Assembly (NCBI RefSeq): GCF_004010325.2
Contig: NZ_SADR02000014.1
Location: 62,001 to 126,000, forward strand
Direction: 5' to 3'
Source: Mesorhizobium sp. M00.F.Ca.ET.216.01.1.1
Lineage (GTDB): Bacteria > Pseudomonadota > Alphaproteobacteria > Rhizobiales > Rhizobiaceae
DNA: 64,000 bases
Shown here: in pieces, positions 45,513 to 54,230 of the stretch
How the letters are laid out: each line of letters opens with the position of its first letter
Numbering within the stretch: the stretch's first letter is position 1
The notes under the pieces: generated by a model
The model's database searches: none
Seen by the model: the letters and a program-made list of their open reading frames with translations, nothing else
What the model was told of the DNA's origin: nothing
Program-made: the position numbers and the translations under genes

Positions 45513-46243
45513 TGGGCTTGATGGACAAACACGCAATCATCGAGAAGAACGCCACGCTTCTTCTCGTTGGCTCGCTGCTCGTGGTGACGGTCGGCGGTAT
45601 CGTCGAGATAGCGCCTCTCTTCTATCTCGACAATACGATCGAGAAGGTGGAAGGCATGCGCCCCTATTCGCCGCTCGAACTTGTCGGGCGCAACATCTAT
45701 ATGCGCGAGGGCTGCTTTCTCTGCCATAGCCAGATGATCAGGCCGTTCCGCGACGAAGTTGAGCGCTATGGCCACTACAGCCTGGCTGCCGAGTCCATGT
45801 ACGATCACCCCTTCCAGTGGGGATCGAAGCGCACCGGGCCGGATCTCGCCAGAGTTGGCGACCGCTACTCGAATGCATGGCATGTCGCGCATCTTACCGA
45901 CCCGCGCTCGGTGGTGCCGGAATCGATCATGCCGAGCTATGGGTTCCTGAAAGACACGCCGATCGACGTGAAGGATTTCTCGACGCATCTGGTCGCCAAC
46001 AGGCGTGTAGCCGTCCCTTACACCGATGACATGATCGCGCACGCCAATGCGGATCTGGCGGCGCAGGCCGATCCCAATGCCGACACATCAGGCCTTGAGG
46101 CGCGTTACCCCAAAGTCAAGATCGGCGACTTCGACGGCAACCCGCAACAGGTCACCGAAATGGATGCCCTGCTCGCCTACCTGCAGATGCTTGGCACACT
46201 GGTCGACTTCAAAAATTACGACGAAGCCGCCGGCTACCGCTGA
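45512..46243 (+). CDS. fixO: cbb3 oxidase cytochrome c subunit II
   Basis: 243-residue membrane-anchored monohaem c-type cytochrome. N-terminal anchor (LLLVGSLLVVTVGGIVEIAP) and haem site EGCFLCHSQMIRPFRDE (CxxCH), then KRTGPDLARVGDRYSNAWH with the axial-Met region ESIMPSYGFL. It passes electrons from FixP to FixN. The ATG shares a base with the fixN stop (TAATG). Confidence 0.97.
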   Translation: MGLMDKHAIIEKNATLLLVGSLLVVTVGGIVEIAPLFYLDNTIEKVEGMRPYSPLELVGRNIYMREGCFLCHSQMIRPFRDEVERYGHYSLAAESMYDHPFQWGSKRTGPDLARVGDRYSNAWHVAHLTDPRSVVPESIMPSYGFLKDTPIDVKDFSTHLVANRRVAVPYTDDMIAHANADLAAQADPNADTSGLEARYPKVKIGDFDGNPQQVTEMDALLAYLQMLGTLVDFKNYDEAAGYR

Positions 46244-46254
46244 GGAGAACGCTG

Positions 46255-46404
46255 ATGACCTACAATTTGATGCGGGCGTTTGCCGACAGCTGGGGCCTGG
46301 TTGCGATGGCGCTGTTCTTCGTCGGGTGCATCGCCTTTGCCCTACGCCCCGGCAGCCGAAGGCTGGCCGACGAAGCTGCCCGCATTCCGCTCGAGGACGA
46401 GTGA
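46255..46404 (+). CDS. fixQ: cbb3 oxidase small subunit FixQ
   Basis: 49-residue single-helix protein (MRAFADSWGLVAMALFFVG then CIAFALRPGSRRLADEAARI) that stabilises the oxidase. GAGGAG lies six bases before ATG 46255; it starts 11 bases after fixO and ends two bases before fixP. Confidence 0.93.
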   Translation: MTYNLMRAFADSWGLVAMALFFVGCIAFALRPGSRRLADEAARIPLEDE

Positions 46405-46406
46405 TC

Positions 46407-47270
46407 ATGAGCGACGAGCACATCGATGAGGTCTCCGGCGTCTCAACCACCGGCCATGAATGGGACGGCATCAGGGAGCTCAACAATCCTCTGCCGCGAT
46501 GGTGGGTGATTACCTTCTACGTCACCATAGCGTGGGCGCTCGTCTATACGACCGCATACCCGGCATGGCCGATGCTGACCTCGGCAACCAAGGGCATGCT
46601 CGGCTATTCAAGCCGTAAGGACGTCAAGAACGACCTTGCCGCGGCCGAGGCCGCCAAGGGCAAGTATGTTGCAGCCATCCAGGCAAAGAGCGTCTCGGAG
46701 ATCTTGACCGACGATGCCTTGCGCGAATTCGCGGTCGCTGCCGGGGCTGCCGCGTTCAAGGTCAACTGTACGCAATGCCACGGCTCCGGCGCTCAGGGGT
46801 CGAAGGGCTTTCCCAACCTGAATGACGATGACTGGCTCTGGGGCGGCAGCCCCGACCAGATCAAGCAGACGATCACGCACGGCCTCCGCTTTGCTTCCGA
46901 TCCGGACACGCGACTGTCAGAAATGCCGGCCTTCGGCGACATCATCACCGCCGACCAGATCGCACAAGTCAGCGCCTACGTGGCCAGCCTTTCCGGCAAG
47001 GTCCGCGATGCAAGTCTGATCCAACCCGGCGCCAAGGTCTTTGCCGAGAACTGCGTCGCTTGTCACGGCGACAATGCAAAAGGCAACAGGGAATTCGGCG
47101 CCCCCGACCTGACTGACGCGATCTGGCTTTACGGGTCCGGCGAGACGGCCATCGCCGCCCAGGTTCGTGCGCCAAAGCAGGGCGTCATGCCGGCCTGGGT
47201 TGGCCGTCTCGGCGAGATCAAGGTCAAGGAACTTGCAGTTTATGTCCATTCGCTTGGCGGCGGAGAATAG
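46407..47270 (+). CDS. fixP: cbb3 oxidase dihaem cytochrome c subunit III
   Basis: 287 residues. N-terminal anchor with NNPLPRWWVITFYVTIAWAL and two c-type haem sites, NCTQCHGSGAQGSKGFPNL and NCVACHGDNAKGNREFGAP. MPAFGDIIT and MPAWVGRL supply the axial Met ligands. It brings electrons from cytochrome bc1 to FixO/FixN. Last gene of fixNOQP; a strong hairpin follows before fixG. Confidence 0.97.
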   Translation: MSDEHIDEVSGVSTTGHEWDGIRELNNPLPRWWVITFYVTIAWALVYTTAYPAWPMLTSATKGMLGYSSRKDVKNDLAAAEAAKGKYVAAIQAKSVSEILTDDALREFAVAAGAAAFKVNCTQCHGSGAQGSKGFPNLNDDDWLWGGSPDQIKQTITHGLRFASDPDTRLSEMPAFGDIITADQIAQVSAYVASLSGKVRDASLIQPGAKVFAENCVACHGDNAKGNREFGAPDLTDAIWLYGSGETAIAAQVRAPKQGVMPAWVGRLGEIKVKELAVYVHSLGGGE

Positions 47271-47310
47271 GAATGGAAGCCCTATTCTTCGGTCACCCCT
47301 GCCAAGCGGA

Positions 47311-47336
47311 CGAGGCCCGGCGCGAGCCGGGCCTCG
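47311..47336. terminator. 11-bp hairpin between fixP and fixG
   Basis: Perfect stem CGAGGCCCGGC / GCCGGGCCTCG with a GCGA tetraloop. No T run follows, so it may be an attenuator or an mRNA-stabilising end of fixNOQP rather than a full intrinsic terminator. Confidence 0.55.
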
Positions 47337-47436
47337 ACACCATTCCTAATGCGATCTGCACAACCCGGCAAGGCTGTCCTACCGCGAGGCTTTTCGACAG
47401 GTGCCCCTGACATTGGCTGGGAAAGTGGAGTTGCAC

Positions 47437-48996
47437 GTGCGTGACAAGACGCAGTTGACACGGCTCGAAACAGAAACTGTCAATGCCGCCAAAACCCGCA
47501 AGCCCCTTTATGCCGCGCGTCAAAAGATCTTTCCGAAGCGCGCCTCGGGCAACTTTCGCCGCTTCAAATGGCTGGTGATGACGATCACACTTGGCATCTA
47601 TTACCTGACTGCGTGGCTGCATTGGGATCGTGGCCCATTTGCCCCGGACCAGGCCGTGCTGCTCGATCTCACCAATCGGCGCTTCTACTTTTTCTTCATC
47701 GAGATCTGGCCGCAGGAATTCTTCTATGTGGCCGGCCTCCTGGTCATGGCCGGTGTTGGACTTTTCCTGATTACCTCTGCTGTCGGCCGTGCCTGGTGCG
47801 GCTATGCATGTCCGCAGACCGTGTGGGTCGATCTGTTCCTTGTCGTCGAGCGTGCGATTGAGGGGGACCGCAACGCCCGCATGAAACTCGATGCCGGCCC
47901 CTGGACCGCCCGCAAGCTGATGCTGCGGGTCTCGAAACACGCCATCTGGCTTGTCATAGGGGCGGCGACCGGTGGCGCCTGGATTTTCTATTTCGCTGAT
48001 GCACCAACACTTGTGGGCGAGCTTTTCACCGGTACCGCCGCACCTGTCGCCTACATCACCATCGCCGTGCTGACGGCGACGACCTACACCTTCGGCGGCC
48101 TGATGCGCGAACAGGTCTGCACCTATATGTGCCCATGGCCGCGCATCCAGGCAGCCATGCTCGATGAGAATTCGCTCACCGTCACCTACAATGACTGGCG
48201 CGGCGAGCCGCGATCGCGCCACGCCAAGAAGGTGCAAGCCTCGGGGCAGTCCGTCGGCGACTGCGTCGACTGCAATGCCTGCGTCGCGGTCTGCCCAATG
48301 GGAATCGACATTCGCGACGGCCAGCAGCTCGAATGCATTACCTGCGCGCTGTGTATCGACGCCTGCGACGGCGTCATGGACAAGCTCGGCAAGGAGCGCG
48401 GGCTGATCTCCTACGCGACGCTCTCCGACTACAACGCCAACATGATGCTGGCGACCGCAGGCGGCTCCAGTTCAATCAATCCGTCGCTGGTCAGGACTGC
48501 TGTCGGCACCTTCTCCGATCAGGTGGCGCATTTTCACATTCGCAAGATCTTCCGGCCGCGCACCTACGTCTACATGGGCTTGTGGTCGCTGATCGGGCTG
48601 GGCCTGCTCTATTCGCTGCTGACGCGCGATCGGCTCGAACTGAACGTGCTGCATGACCGCAATCCGCAATTCGTCACACTATCCGATGGCTCCATCCGCA
48701 ATGGCTATAGCGTCAAGCTGCTCAACATGATCCCTGAGCCAAGGACAATCGTCGTCACCATGCAGGGTCTGGAGGGTGCCGACATGGTCGTCGTCGGCGA
48801 CGACATCCCGGCCGGCCGGTCTTTCGCCATCCCGGTCGAACCCGACCGCCTGAAAACGTTGAAGGTCTTCGTTCGCCAACCGGCGGACCAGATCCACGCC
48901 CCGGCACAGACCTTCAAGTTCCGTGTCGAGGATAAGGCGAGCTTCGAGTCGAACGAGTACGCCGCCACATTCAACGCGCCAGAGGCCGCCAAATGA
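47437..48996 (+). CDS. fixG: FixG, cbb3 oxidase assembly ferredoxin-like protein
   Basis: 519-residue membrane Fe-S protein (CcoG/RdxA family) needed to build the oxidase, probably reducing copper for FixI. Four to five helices, the motif WCGYACPQTVWVDLFL, and two ferredoxin clusters CVDCNACVAVCPMGIDIRDG and CITCALCIDACDGVM; a C-terminal Ig-like domain follows. GTG 47437 is chosen because GGAG lies six bases before it; the frame is open from 47401 but without a better site. It overlaps fixH by four bases. No clear FNR box was seen in its leader. Confidence 0.94.
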   Translation: MRDKTQLTRLETETVNAAKTRKPLYAARQKIFPKRASGNFRRFKWLVMTITLGIYYLTAWLHWDRGPFAPDQAVLLDLTNRRFYFFFIEIWPQEFFYVAGLLVMAGVGLFLITSAVGRAWCGYACPQTVWVDLFLVVERAIEGDRNARMKLDAGPWTARKLMLRVSKHAIWLVIGAATGGAWIFYFADAPTLVGELFTGTAAPVAYITIAVLTATTYTFGGLMREQVCTYMCPWPRIQAAMLDENSLTVTYNDWRGEPRSRHAKKVQASGQSVGDCVDCNACVAVCPMGIDIRDGQQLECITCALCIDACDGVMDKLGKERGLISYATLSDYNANMMLATAGGSSSINPSLVRTAVGTFSDQVAHFHIRKIFRPRTYVYMGLWSLIGLGLLYSLLTRDRLELNVLHDRNPQFVTLSDGSIRNGYSVKLLNMIPEPRTIVVTMQGLEGADMVVVGDDIPAGRSFAIPVEPDRLKTLKVFVRQPADQIHAPAQTFKFRVEDKASFESNEYAATFNAPEAAK

Positions 48997-49490
48997 CCGC
49001 CAATGCCCAAAAGCCTCGCGAATTCACCGGCAGGCACATGCTGGCCATCATTCTCACCTTCTTCGGGGTGGTCATCGCGGTCAACCTGACCATGGCCACG
49101 CTCGCCAATACGAGTTGGACCGGCCTCGTCGTCGAGAACACCTATGTGGCCAGCCAGCAATTCAACAAGGAGGCCGAGGCCGGCCGCGCTCAAGCAGCGC
49201 TCGGTTGGACCGGCAAGCTGACCATCGCATGGGGCGAAGTCCGCTACAGCCTCTCCGACGCTGCAGGCAAGCCGGTTCCTCTGCACGGCGTCAAGGTGCT
49301 GTTTCGTCATCCCGCCTACGAGAAAGAGGACAAGTCCGTCACGCTCGCCCTCGCCTCCGGCCAGGAGTTCGCCGCCCAGCATATGCCGAAGGACGGCGTC
49401 TGGATCGTCGAAGTCGACACCGATGCCGGCCTGACACGACCCTATCGCGACGTCCGCAGGATTATGATTTCTCATGGAGCGCTGCAATGA
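48993..49490 (+). CDS. fixH: FixH, cbb3 assembly protein
   Basis: 165 residues. One N-terminal membrane helix (HMLAIILTFFGVVIAVNLTM) and a periplasmic beta-domain with NTSWTGLVVENTYVASQQFN, the pattern of FixH. Works with FixI in copper insertion. ATG overlaps the fixG stop and its own stop overlaps the fixI start. Confidence 0.95.
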   Translation: MTANAQKPREFTGRHMLAIILTFFGVVIAVNLTMATLANTSWTGLVVENTYVASQQFNKEAEAGRAQAALGWTGKLTIAWGEVRYSLSDAAGKPVPLHGVKVLFRHPAYEKEDKSVTLALASGQEFAAQHMPKDGVWIVEVDTDAGLTRPYRDVRRIMISHGALQ

Positions 49491-51775
49491 GCTGTTGTGC
49501 ACCGGGCGCTGAAATGGCGCTGGATCTGAACGGCGCCACGTCGGTCCTGCCATCCAGCCAGGAGATCAGGTTGGCGAGCCGATCGCTTGGCGATGATCTT
49601 CGGCAGACCGATCTTTCAGTGCCGACGGTTCATTGCGCCGCCTGTATCCAGACGATCGAGGCGGCACTTGGAAAGCTCGATCACGTCGAAAGCGCGCGCG
49701 TCAACCTGTCGACGAAGCGGGTCGCGGTCCGGTGGCGAGGAGACGAGGTGCCACCCTTCGTCGCCGCGCTTGGCAGGCTGGGCTACGAGGCGCATCTGTT
49801 CACACCCGAGGTCGATGACAAGGACAAGACGCTTGCCGAACTGATCCGCGCTGTCGCTGTTGCCGGCTTTGCGGCGGGGAACATCATGCTGCTTTCGGTC
49901 TCTGTCTGGTCCGGCGCCGAAGGTGCTACCCGCGACCTGTTTCACTGGGTCTCGGCGCTGATCGCCATTCCTGCCCTCGCCTTCGCCGGCGGAATCTTCT
50001 TCCGTTCGGCCTGGAATGCTTTGCGCCATGGTCGCATGAATATGGACGTGCCCATCGCGGTCGGTGTTTCGCTCGCCTATGCCATGAGCCTCTATGAGAC
50101 GATCAATCATGGCGACCACGCCTATTTCGACGCGTCGGTATCGCTGCTGTTCTTCCTTTTGATCGGGCGCACGCTGGATCATGTGATGCGGGAGCGTGCC
50201 CGGACTGCCGTGAAGGGCCTGTCTCAGATGGCCGCGCGTGGCGCAATGGTGATGCGCGGCGACGGCGCGCGCGACTATCTGCCGGTCGGCGAGATCGAAC
50301 CAGGCATGCGGTTGTTGATCGCGGCCGGTGAGAGGATCCCCGTCGACGGCAAGATCATCCAGGGAACGTCGGATCTCGACTGCTCGCTGGCCTCAGGCGA
50401 AAGCACGCCGAAAAACGTGGCGCCGGGCGAAGCAGTACAGGCCGGCGTGCTCAATCTTACCGGCCCGCTGACGATCCAGGCGACAGCCGCCGCAAAGGAT
50501 TCGTTCCTGGCGGAGATGGTTCGGCTGATGGAATCCGCCGAGGGCGGTCGCGCGCACTATCGCCGCATCGCTGATCGCGTGTCGGCACTCTACGCGCCCC
50601 TGGTTCATCTCACCGCCTTCGTGACATTCCTGGGCTGGATGGCGGCGACCGGCGACTGGCACCGGGCGATGACGATCGCCATCGCTGTTCTCATCATCAC
50701 ATGCCCCTGCGCGCTCGGCCTCGCCGTGCCGATCGTCCAAGTGGTCGCGGCGCGGCGGCTTTTCGAGAGCGGTATCATGGTCAAGGACGGTTCGGCCATG
50801 GAGCGCCTCGCGGCGATCGATACTGCCGTGTTCGACAAGACCGGCACGCTCACGCTCGGCCAGCCCCGGCTGGTCAATGCGGACTCGATTGATCCGGGCA
50901 TGCTGGCAATCGCCGCCGACATGGCCGCGCATTCGCGTCACCCGTTTTCAAAGGCCATGACCGGCTTTGCCGCTCCTGGCGGGCAACACAAATTCGATGC
51001 CGTCACAGAGCATCCGGGGTTCGGGATCGAAGCCACTGTCGCCGGAAGCACCTGGCGGCTGGGTCGACGCGGATGGGCTGGATGGAAGGCCCGGACCGGA
51101 GGTGAAGGCAAACATGGCTATGGTGGAACGGCCCTGACAAAAGACGGGTTCATTGTCGCGACCTTCGATTTCGAGAATGCGCTGCGCGCCGACGCGGCGG
51201 CGGCGATCAAGCGATTGAACGATGCCGGGGTGTCGATGCAAATGCTGTCGGGCGATACCGCCGCAGCCTGCGCCGAAGTGGCAAAGCTGCTGGATATCGA
51301 CGACTTCGTTCCGTGCCTGCTGCCATCGGGCAAGCTCGAACGCATCGAAACCCTCGCGAAAGTTGGGCACAAGGTTCTGATGGTTGGCGACGGCCTCAAC
51401 GATACGCCGGCCCTGAGCGCGGCGCATGTCTCGATCGCACCGGCCACCGCCGTCGACATTGGCCGCAACGCGGCAGACTTCGTCTTCCTGCGCGAAAGCC
51501 TCCTGGCGGTGCCGCTCGCCCTGGGCGTCTCGCGCAAGGCAGGAAACCTGATCCGGCAGAACATCGCAATCGCAATCGTCTACAATGCGGTGGCAGTACC
51601 AATCGCCATCCTCGGGCACGTCACGCCTTTGATAGCGGCGATTGCCATGTCTGCCTCATCGCTGCTTGTTATTGGAAACGCATTGCGCTTGCACGGCTTC
51701 ATGGCGAATGCGACGGTGCAAGTTATTCAAAAAGTCAGACGCTCCGCAGTCGGCTATTCGGCACAATCCTCGTGA
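49487..51775 (+). CDS. fixI: FixI, copper-transporting P-type ATPase
   Basis: 762-residue P1B ATPase supplying copper for the cbb3 active site. A Cys-rich start (MSCCAPG), a heavy-metal-binding domain with HCAACIQTIEAALGKL, membrane CPC motif ITCPCALGLAVP, phosphorylation site FDKTGTLTLGQPR, TGES-equivalent SGEST and hinge VGDGLNDTPALSAAH. ATG 49487 overlaps the fixH stop. The stop overlaps the fixS GTG. Complete. Confidence 0.97.
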   Translation: MSCCAPGAEMALDLNGATSVLPSSQEIRLASRSLGDDLRQTDLSVPTVHCAACIQTIEAALGKLDHVESARVNLSTKRVAVRWRGDEVPPFVAALGRLGYEAHLFTPEVDDKDKTLAELIRAVAVAGFAAGNIMLLSVSVWSGAEGATRDLFHWVSALIAIPALAFAGGIFFRSAWNALRHGRMNMDVPIAVGVSLAYAMSLYETINHGDHAYFDASVSLLFFLLIGRTLDHVMRERARTAVKGLSQMAARGAMVMRGDGARDYLPVGEIEPGMRLLIAAGERIPVDGKIIQGTSDLDCSLASGESTPKNVAPGEAVQAGVLNLTGPLTIQATAAAKDSFLAEMVRLMESAEGGRAHYRRIADRVSALYAPLVHLTAFVTFLGWMAATGDWHRAMTIAIAVLIITCPCALGLAVPIVQVVAARRLFESGIMVKDGSAMERLAAIDTAVFDKTGTLTLGQPRLVNADSIDPGMLAIAADMAAHSRHPFSKAMTGFAAPGGQHKFDAVTEHPGFGIEATVAGSTWRLGRRGWAGWKARTGGEGKHGYGGTALTKDGFIVATFDFENALRADAAAAIKRLNDAGVSMQMLSGDTAAACAEVAKLLDIDDFVPCLLPSGKLERIETLAKVGHKVLMVGDGLNDTPALSAAHVSIAPATAVDIGRNAADFVFLRESLLAVPLALGVSRKAGNLIRQNIAIAIVYNAVAVPIAILGHVTPLIAAIAMSASSLLVIGNALRLHGFMANATVQVIQKVRRSAVGYSAQSS

Positions 51776-51927
51776 CGACCTTGCTCTATCTCATACCAGT
51801 GGCCCTTTTTCTGGGTGCACTGGGCCTGTCCGGCTTCGTCTGGGCATTGCGAAGCGGTCAATACGAAGATCTCGACGGAGCCGCCGAGCGGATACTAATT
51901 GATCGGGACGACAAACCGGGACGCTGA
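51772..51927 (+). CDS. fixS: FixS, small cbb3 assembly protein
   Basis: 51 residues from GTG 51772 (overlapping the fixI stop): LLYLIPVALFLGALGLSGFV then WALRSGQYEDLDGAAERIL, the conserved 'W.L.SGQY.DL.G...RIL' of CcoS/FixS. A single membrane helix. End of the fixGHIS operon. Confidence 0.95.
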   Translation: MTTLLYLIPVALFLGALGLSGFVWALRSGQYEDLDGAAERILIDRDDKPGR

Positions 51928-52467
51928 TTTCAATCCGCTGTGCATAAGATGCGCGGATCCCGCTCGTCAGTCGAGCCGGCTCGGTCGGGAACAAGCTGTC
52001 CATCCTCCATGACCAGCTTGACCTAAGCTGGGCACTACATTGATTTGTGAAAATCCACTGTCGTGCGAAGGACTGCCTTCCCATGCACCCAGTATGAGGC
52101 GGCTGATGCCGCGAGAGTACCTCGCGCGGCCGGACGAGCTTCGCACTGTGCGCACGGGTAACAGAGCGTCGCGATCGATCACCCGAGCGTGAACTACCAG
52201 TGCCGGTTGATCGTGCCCTGGCTGATCCAGATCAGGGTCATATTCGCATCAGTGGTGCTTTATAGGCCAGTCTTCGAAGGAGAATGCATGACTTATGTAT
52301 CGCGGCCAGACGCGTCCACCTCTGATGGGGTTGCATGCTTCATTGCCGATCCATGCCAATTTCCGGCCCTGCGCCTTGCAGCAATGCGGTCACCGAAACT
52401 CAGCGCAGATCACGGTGTTCCGCACGTGGTATCCACTCGTCACGACGATAATAATAGGCAGAATCCC
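51928..52467. other. Intergenic region after fixS
   Basis: 540 bases without a recognisable gene; open frames are short or overlap on both strands. No FNR box, tRNA or terminator with a T run was noticed. It includes the leader of the CHAT-like gene. Confidence 0.4.
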
Positions 52468-52890
52468 ATGAGCGCCGTTCACATCATCGACTGCCACAAC
52501 GCGAATGACTACTTCGCCGACAGGGCGGACGGACCGATCACACAGAAGATGCTAAAGACTGTCAACATCCGCGCGGAGCTCCACATTGCTTTGGACCGAA
52601 AGCATTTTCGTGAGGCTGTAGTCCAAGCGAACAAGGCGAAGTGCGACGTGCTTCACATCGCTGGGCACGGCAATGGAGACGGGATCGCTTCGTCCAGTGG
52701 GCGAGGTAGCCTTCTTTGGGCTGACTTCGTAGAAATGTTCCAAGGCTCGGATCCAGCGCCGAAGATCCTCGTGATGTCAATGTGCTGCGGAGCATCATAC
52801 GCGTTGGCGGCGGGCACGGAGCTCAGCGGATGTCAGTCGGCTCAGTTCCACCGTTACACGAGGATAGCCGACGGGATGGCGGCACGCTGA
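52468..52890 (+). CDS. Small CHAT/caspase-like protein, possibly truncated
   Basis: 140 residues from ATG 52468. The middle CDVLHIAGHGNGDGIASSSG followed by LLWADFVEMF and PKILVMSMCCGASYALAAG matches the two catalytic strands of CHAT/caspase-like domains, with His in AGHGN and Cys in MSMCCGAS as the dyad. Typical domains continue for 60 or more residues with further strands; here the chain ends in an unrelated tail (FHRYTRIADGMAAR). The stop TGA shares a base with the start of the UbiH-like gene, implying translational coupling. It may be a shortened relic or a small active form. Caspase-like folds are common in bacterial defence and regulated proteolysis, but no partner protease target is visible here. 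Confidence 0.5.
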   Translation: MSAVHIIDCHNANDYFADRADGPITQKMLKTVNIRAELHIALDRKHFREAVVQANKAKCDVLHIAGHGNGDGIASSSGRGSLLWADFVEMFQGSDPAPKILVMSMCCGASYALAAGTELSGCQSAQFHRYTRIADGMAAR

Positions 52891-54068
52891 TGGGCTCTGA
52901 CGACAATTTTGACATCGTTGTCGTTGGAGCCGGGCCGGTCGGCCTTTCGTTCGCTGCGTCGCTTGCCCAAAGCGAACTCAAGGTGGCAGTTGTTGAACAG
53001 AACACATTCGATAGTCTGGCGAATCCGGCTTTCGATGGTCGCGAAATCGCGCTGACCAACGCTTCGATCAGAACCCTTCGCGAGCTCGGCGCCTGGGATG
53101 TCATCCCGGCTTCGGACAAATCAGCAATTCAAGGCGCGCGCGTGCTCAACGGCTCGAGCGCATTCGCTCTTCGTTTCGATCCTCCCAGCAACTCTGGAGA
53201 ACCGCTGGGGGTTTTGGTTCCAAATTGCCGGATCCGCGAGGCGCTGTTCAAAATCGTCCGCTTGCAGGATCGCGCCCGGCTGTTGTGCGGCCACTCGGTC
53301 GTCGATGCAACAAACAGCCAAGAAGGAGCAGTCGTAACGCTCTCTAATGGCGCGCGTTTAACTGCTCGGCTTGTTGTTGCCGCGGATTCGCGTTTGTCCG
53401 CCACGCGTGATCTGCTGGGCATCGGCGCCGATATCAACCGGCTTGGCCACTCGATGCTGATTTGCCGAGTGAGGCACGAGCGCGCCCACCACCAGATCGC
53501 CATCGAATGGTTCGATCACCATCAGACGATAGCGATATTGCCCCTCGCGGAGGGCGTGTCGTCGCTGCTGCTCACATTGCGCTCAAACGAGGCCTATAGA
53601 CTGCTTGCCTTCGATGACGATTTGTTCCTGTCGGAGTTGACGAAACTGTGTCGAGGGCGCCTTGGAAAAATGACCTTGGCAAGCAAGCGCCATACCTATC
53701 CGCTGGTCACGACCTGGGCGCACAAATTCCGGGCCCCGAGCGCCGCACTCATCGGCGACGCTGCCATCGGCATGCACCCGGTGACCGCTCACGGATTCAA
53801 CATCGGTCTCAGCAGCCAGAAGCAACTCGCCCGTGGAATCATGACTGCGTGCCGCGACGGCCGCAATGTTGGCGACCCCGACATGCTGCACATATACGAA
53901 AGGCGGCTGCGCCTGTCGGCGGCGCCGCTCTACCATGCAACGAACATACTGGTTGGACTCTACTCCAGAGACCACCTGGCGGCACGGCTTGCAAGGCATC
54001 TGGGGCTTCGCTTTGCCCAACATGTTCCCCTTGTCCGGCATGGGATTTCGGCGGAGCTCCAGCGGTGA
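52890..54068 (+). CDS. FAD-dependent UbiH/UbiF-type monooxygenase
   Basis: 392 residues. FAD-binding IVVVGAGPVGLSFAASLAQ (GxGxxG) at the N-terminus, DGREIALTNASIRTLRELG-type segment, RLVVAADSRLSATRDLLGIG (DG-like motif) and C-terminal AALIGDAAIGMHPVTAHGFN. This is the layout of ubiquinone-ring hydroxylases. A role in quinone synthesis would suit the neighbouring respiratory genes, but the ring position cannot be told. ATG 52890 overlaps the CHAT-like stop. The catalytic scaffold looks complete. Confidence 0.85.
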   Translation: MGSDDNFDIVVVGAGPVGLSFAASLAQSELKVAVVEQNTFDSLANPAFDGREIALTNASIRTLRELGAWDVIPASDKSAIQGARVLNGSSAFALRFDPPSNSGEPLGVLVPNCRIREALFKIVRLQDRARLLCGHSVVDATNSQEGAVVTLSNGARLTARLVVAADSRLSATRDLLGIGADINRLGHSMLICRVRHERAHHQIAIEWFDHHQTIAILPLAEGVSSLLLTLRSNEAYRLLAFDDDLFLSELTKLCRGRLGKMTLASKRHTYPLVTTWAHKFRAPSAALIGDAAIGMHPVTAHGFNIGLSSQKQLARGIMTACRDGRNVGDPDMLHIYERRLRLSAAPLYHATNILVGLYSRDHLAARLARHLGLRFAQHVPLVRHGISAELQR

Positions 54069-54230
54069 TACTGCACCAGCAGTTGCATTTTGCGCGATGT
54101 GCTGGGCGAGCGATGGGAGAGAGTGCATCATGCGCCGGAGTAATCCTGCTCCCGACGCTGATCTCCGATTGAAGAATTAACCCGTCCTTCAGGGGGCTGC
54201 ATAGGCTGCGGACAAGCAGGAGTAAGCAAG

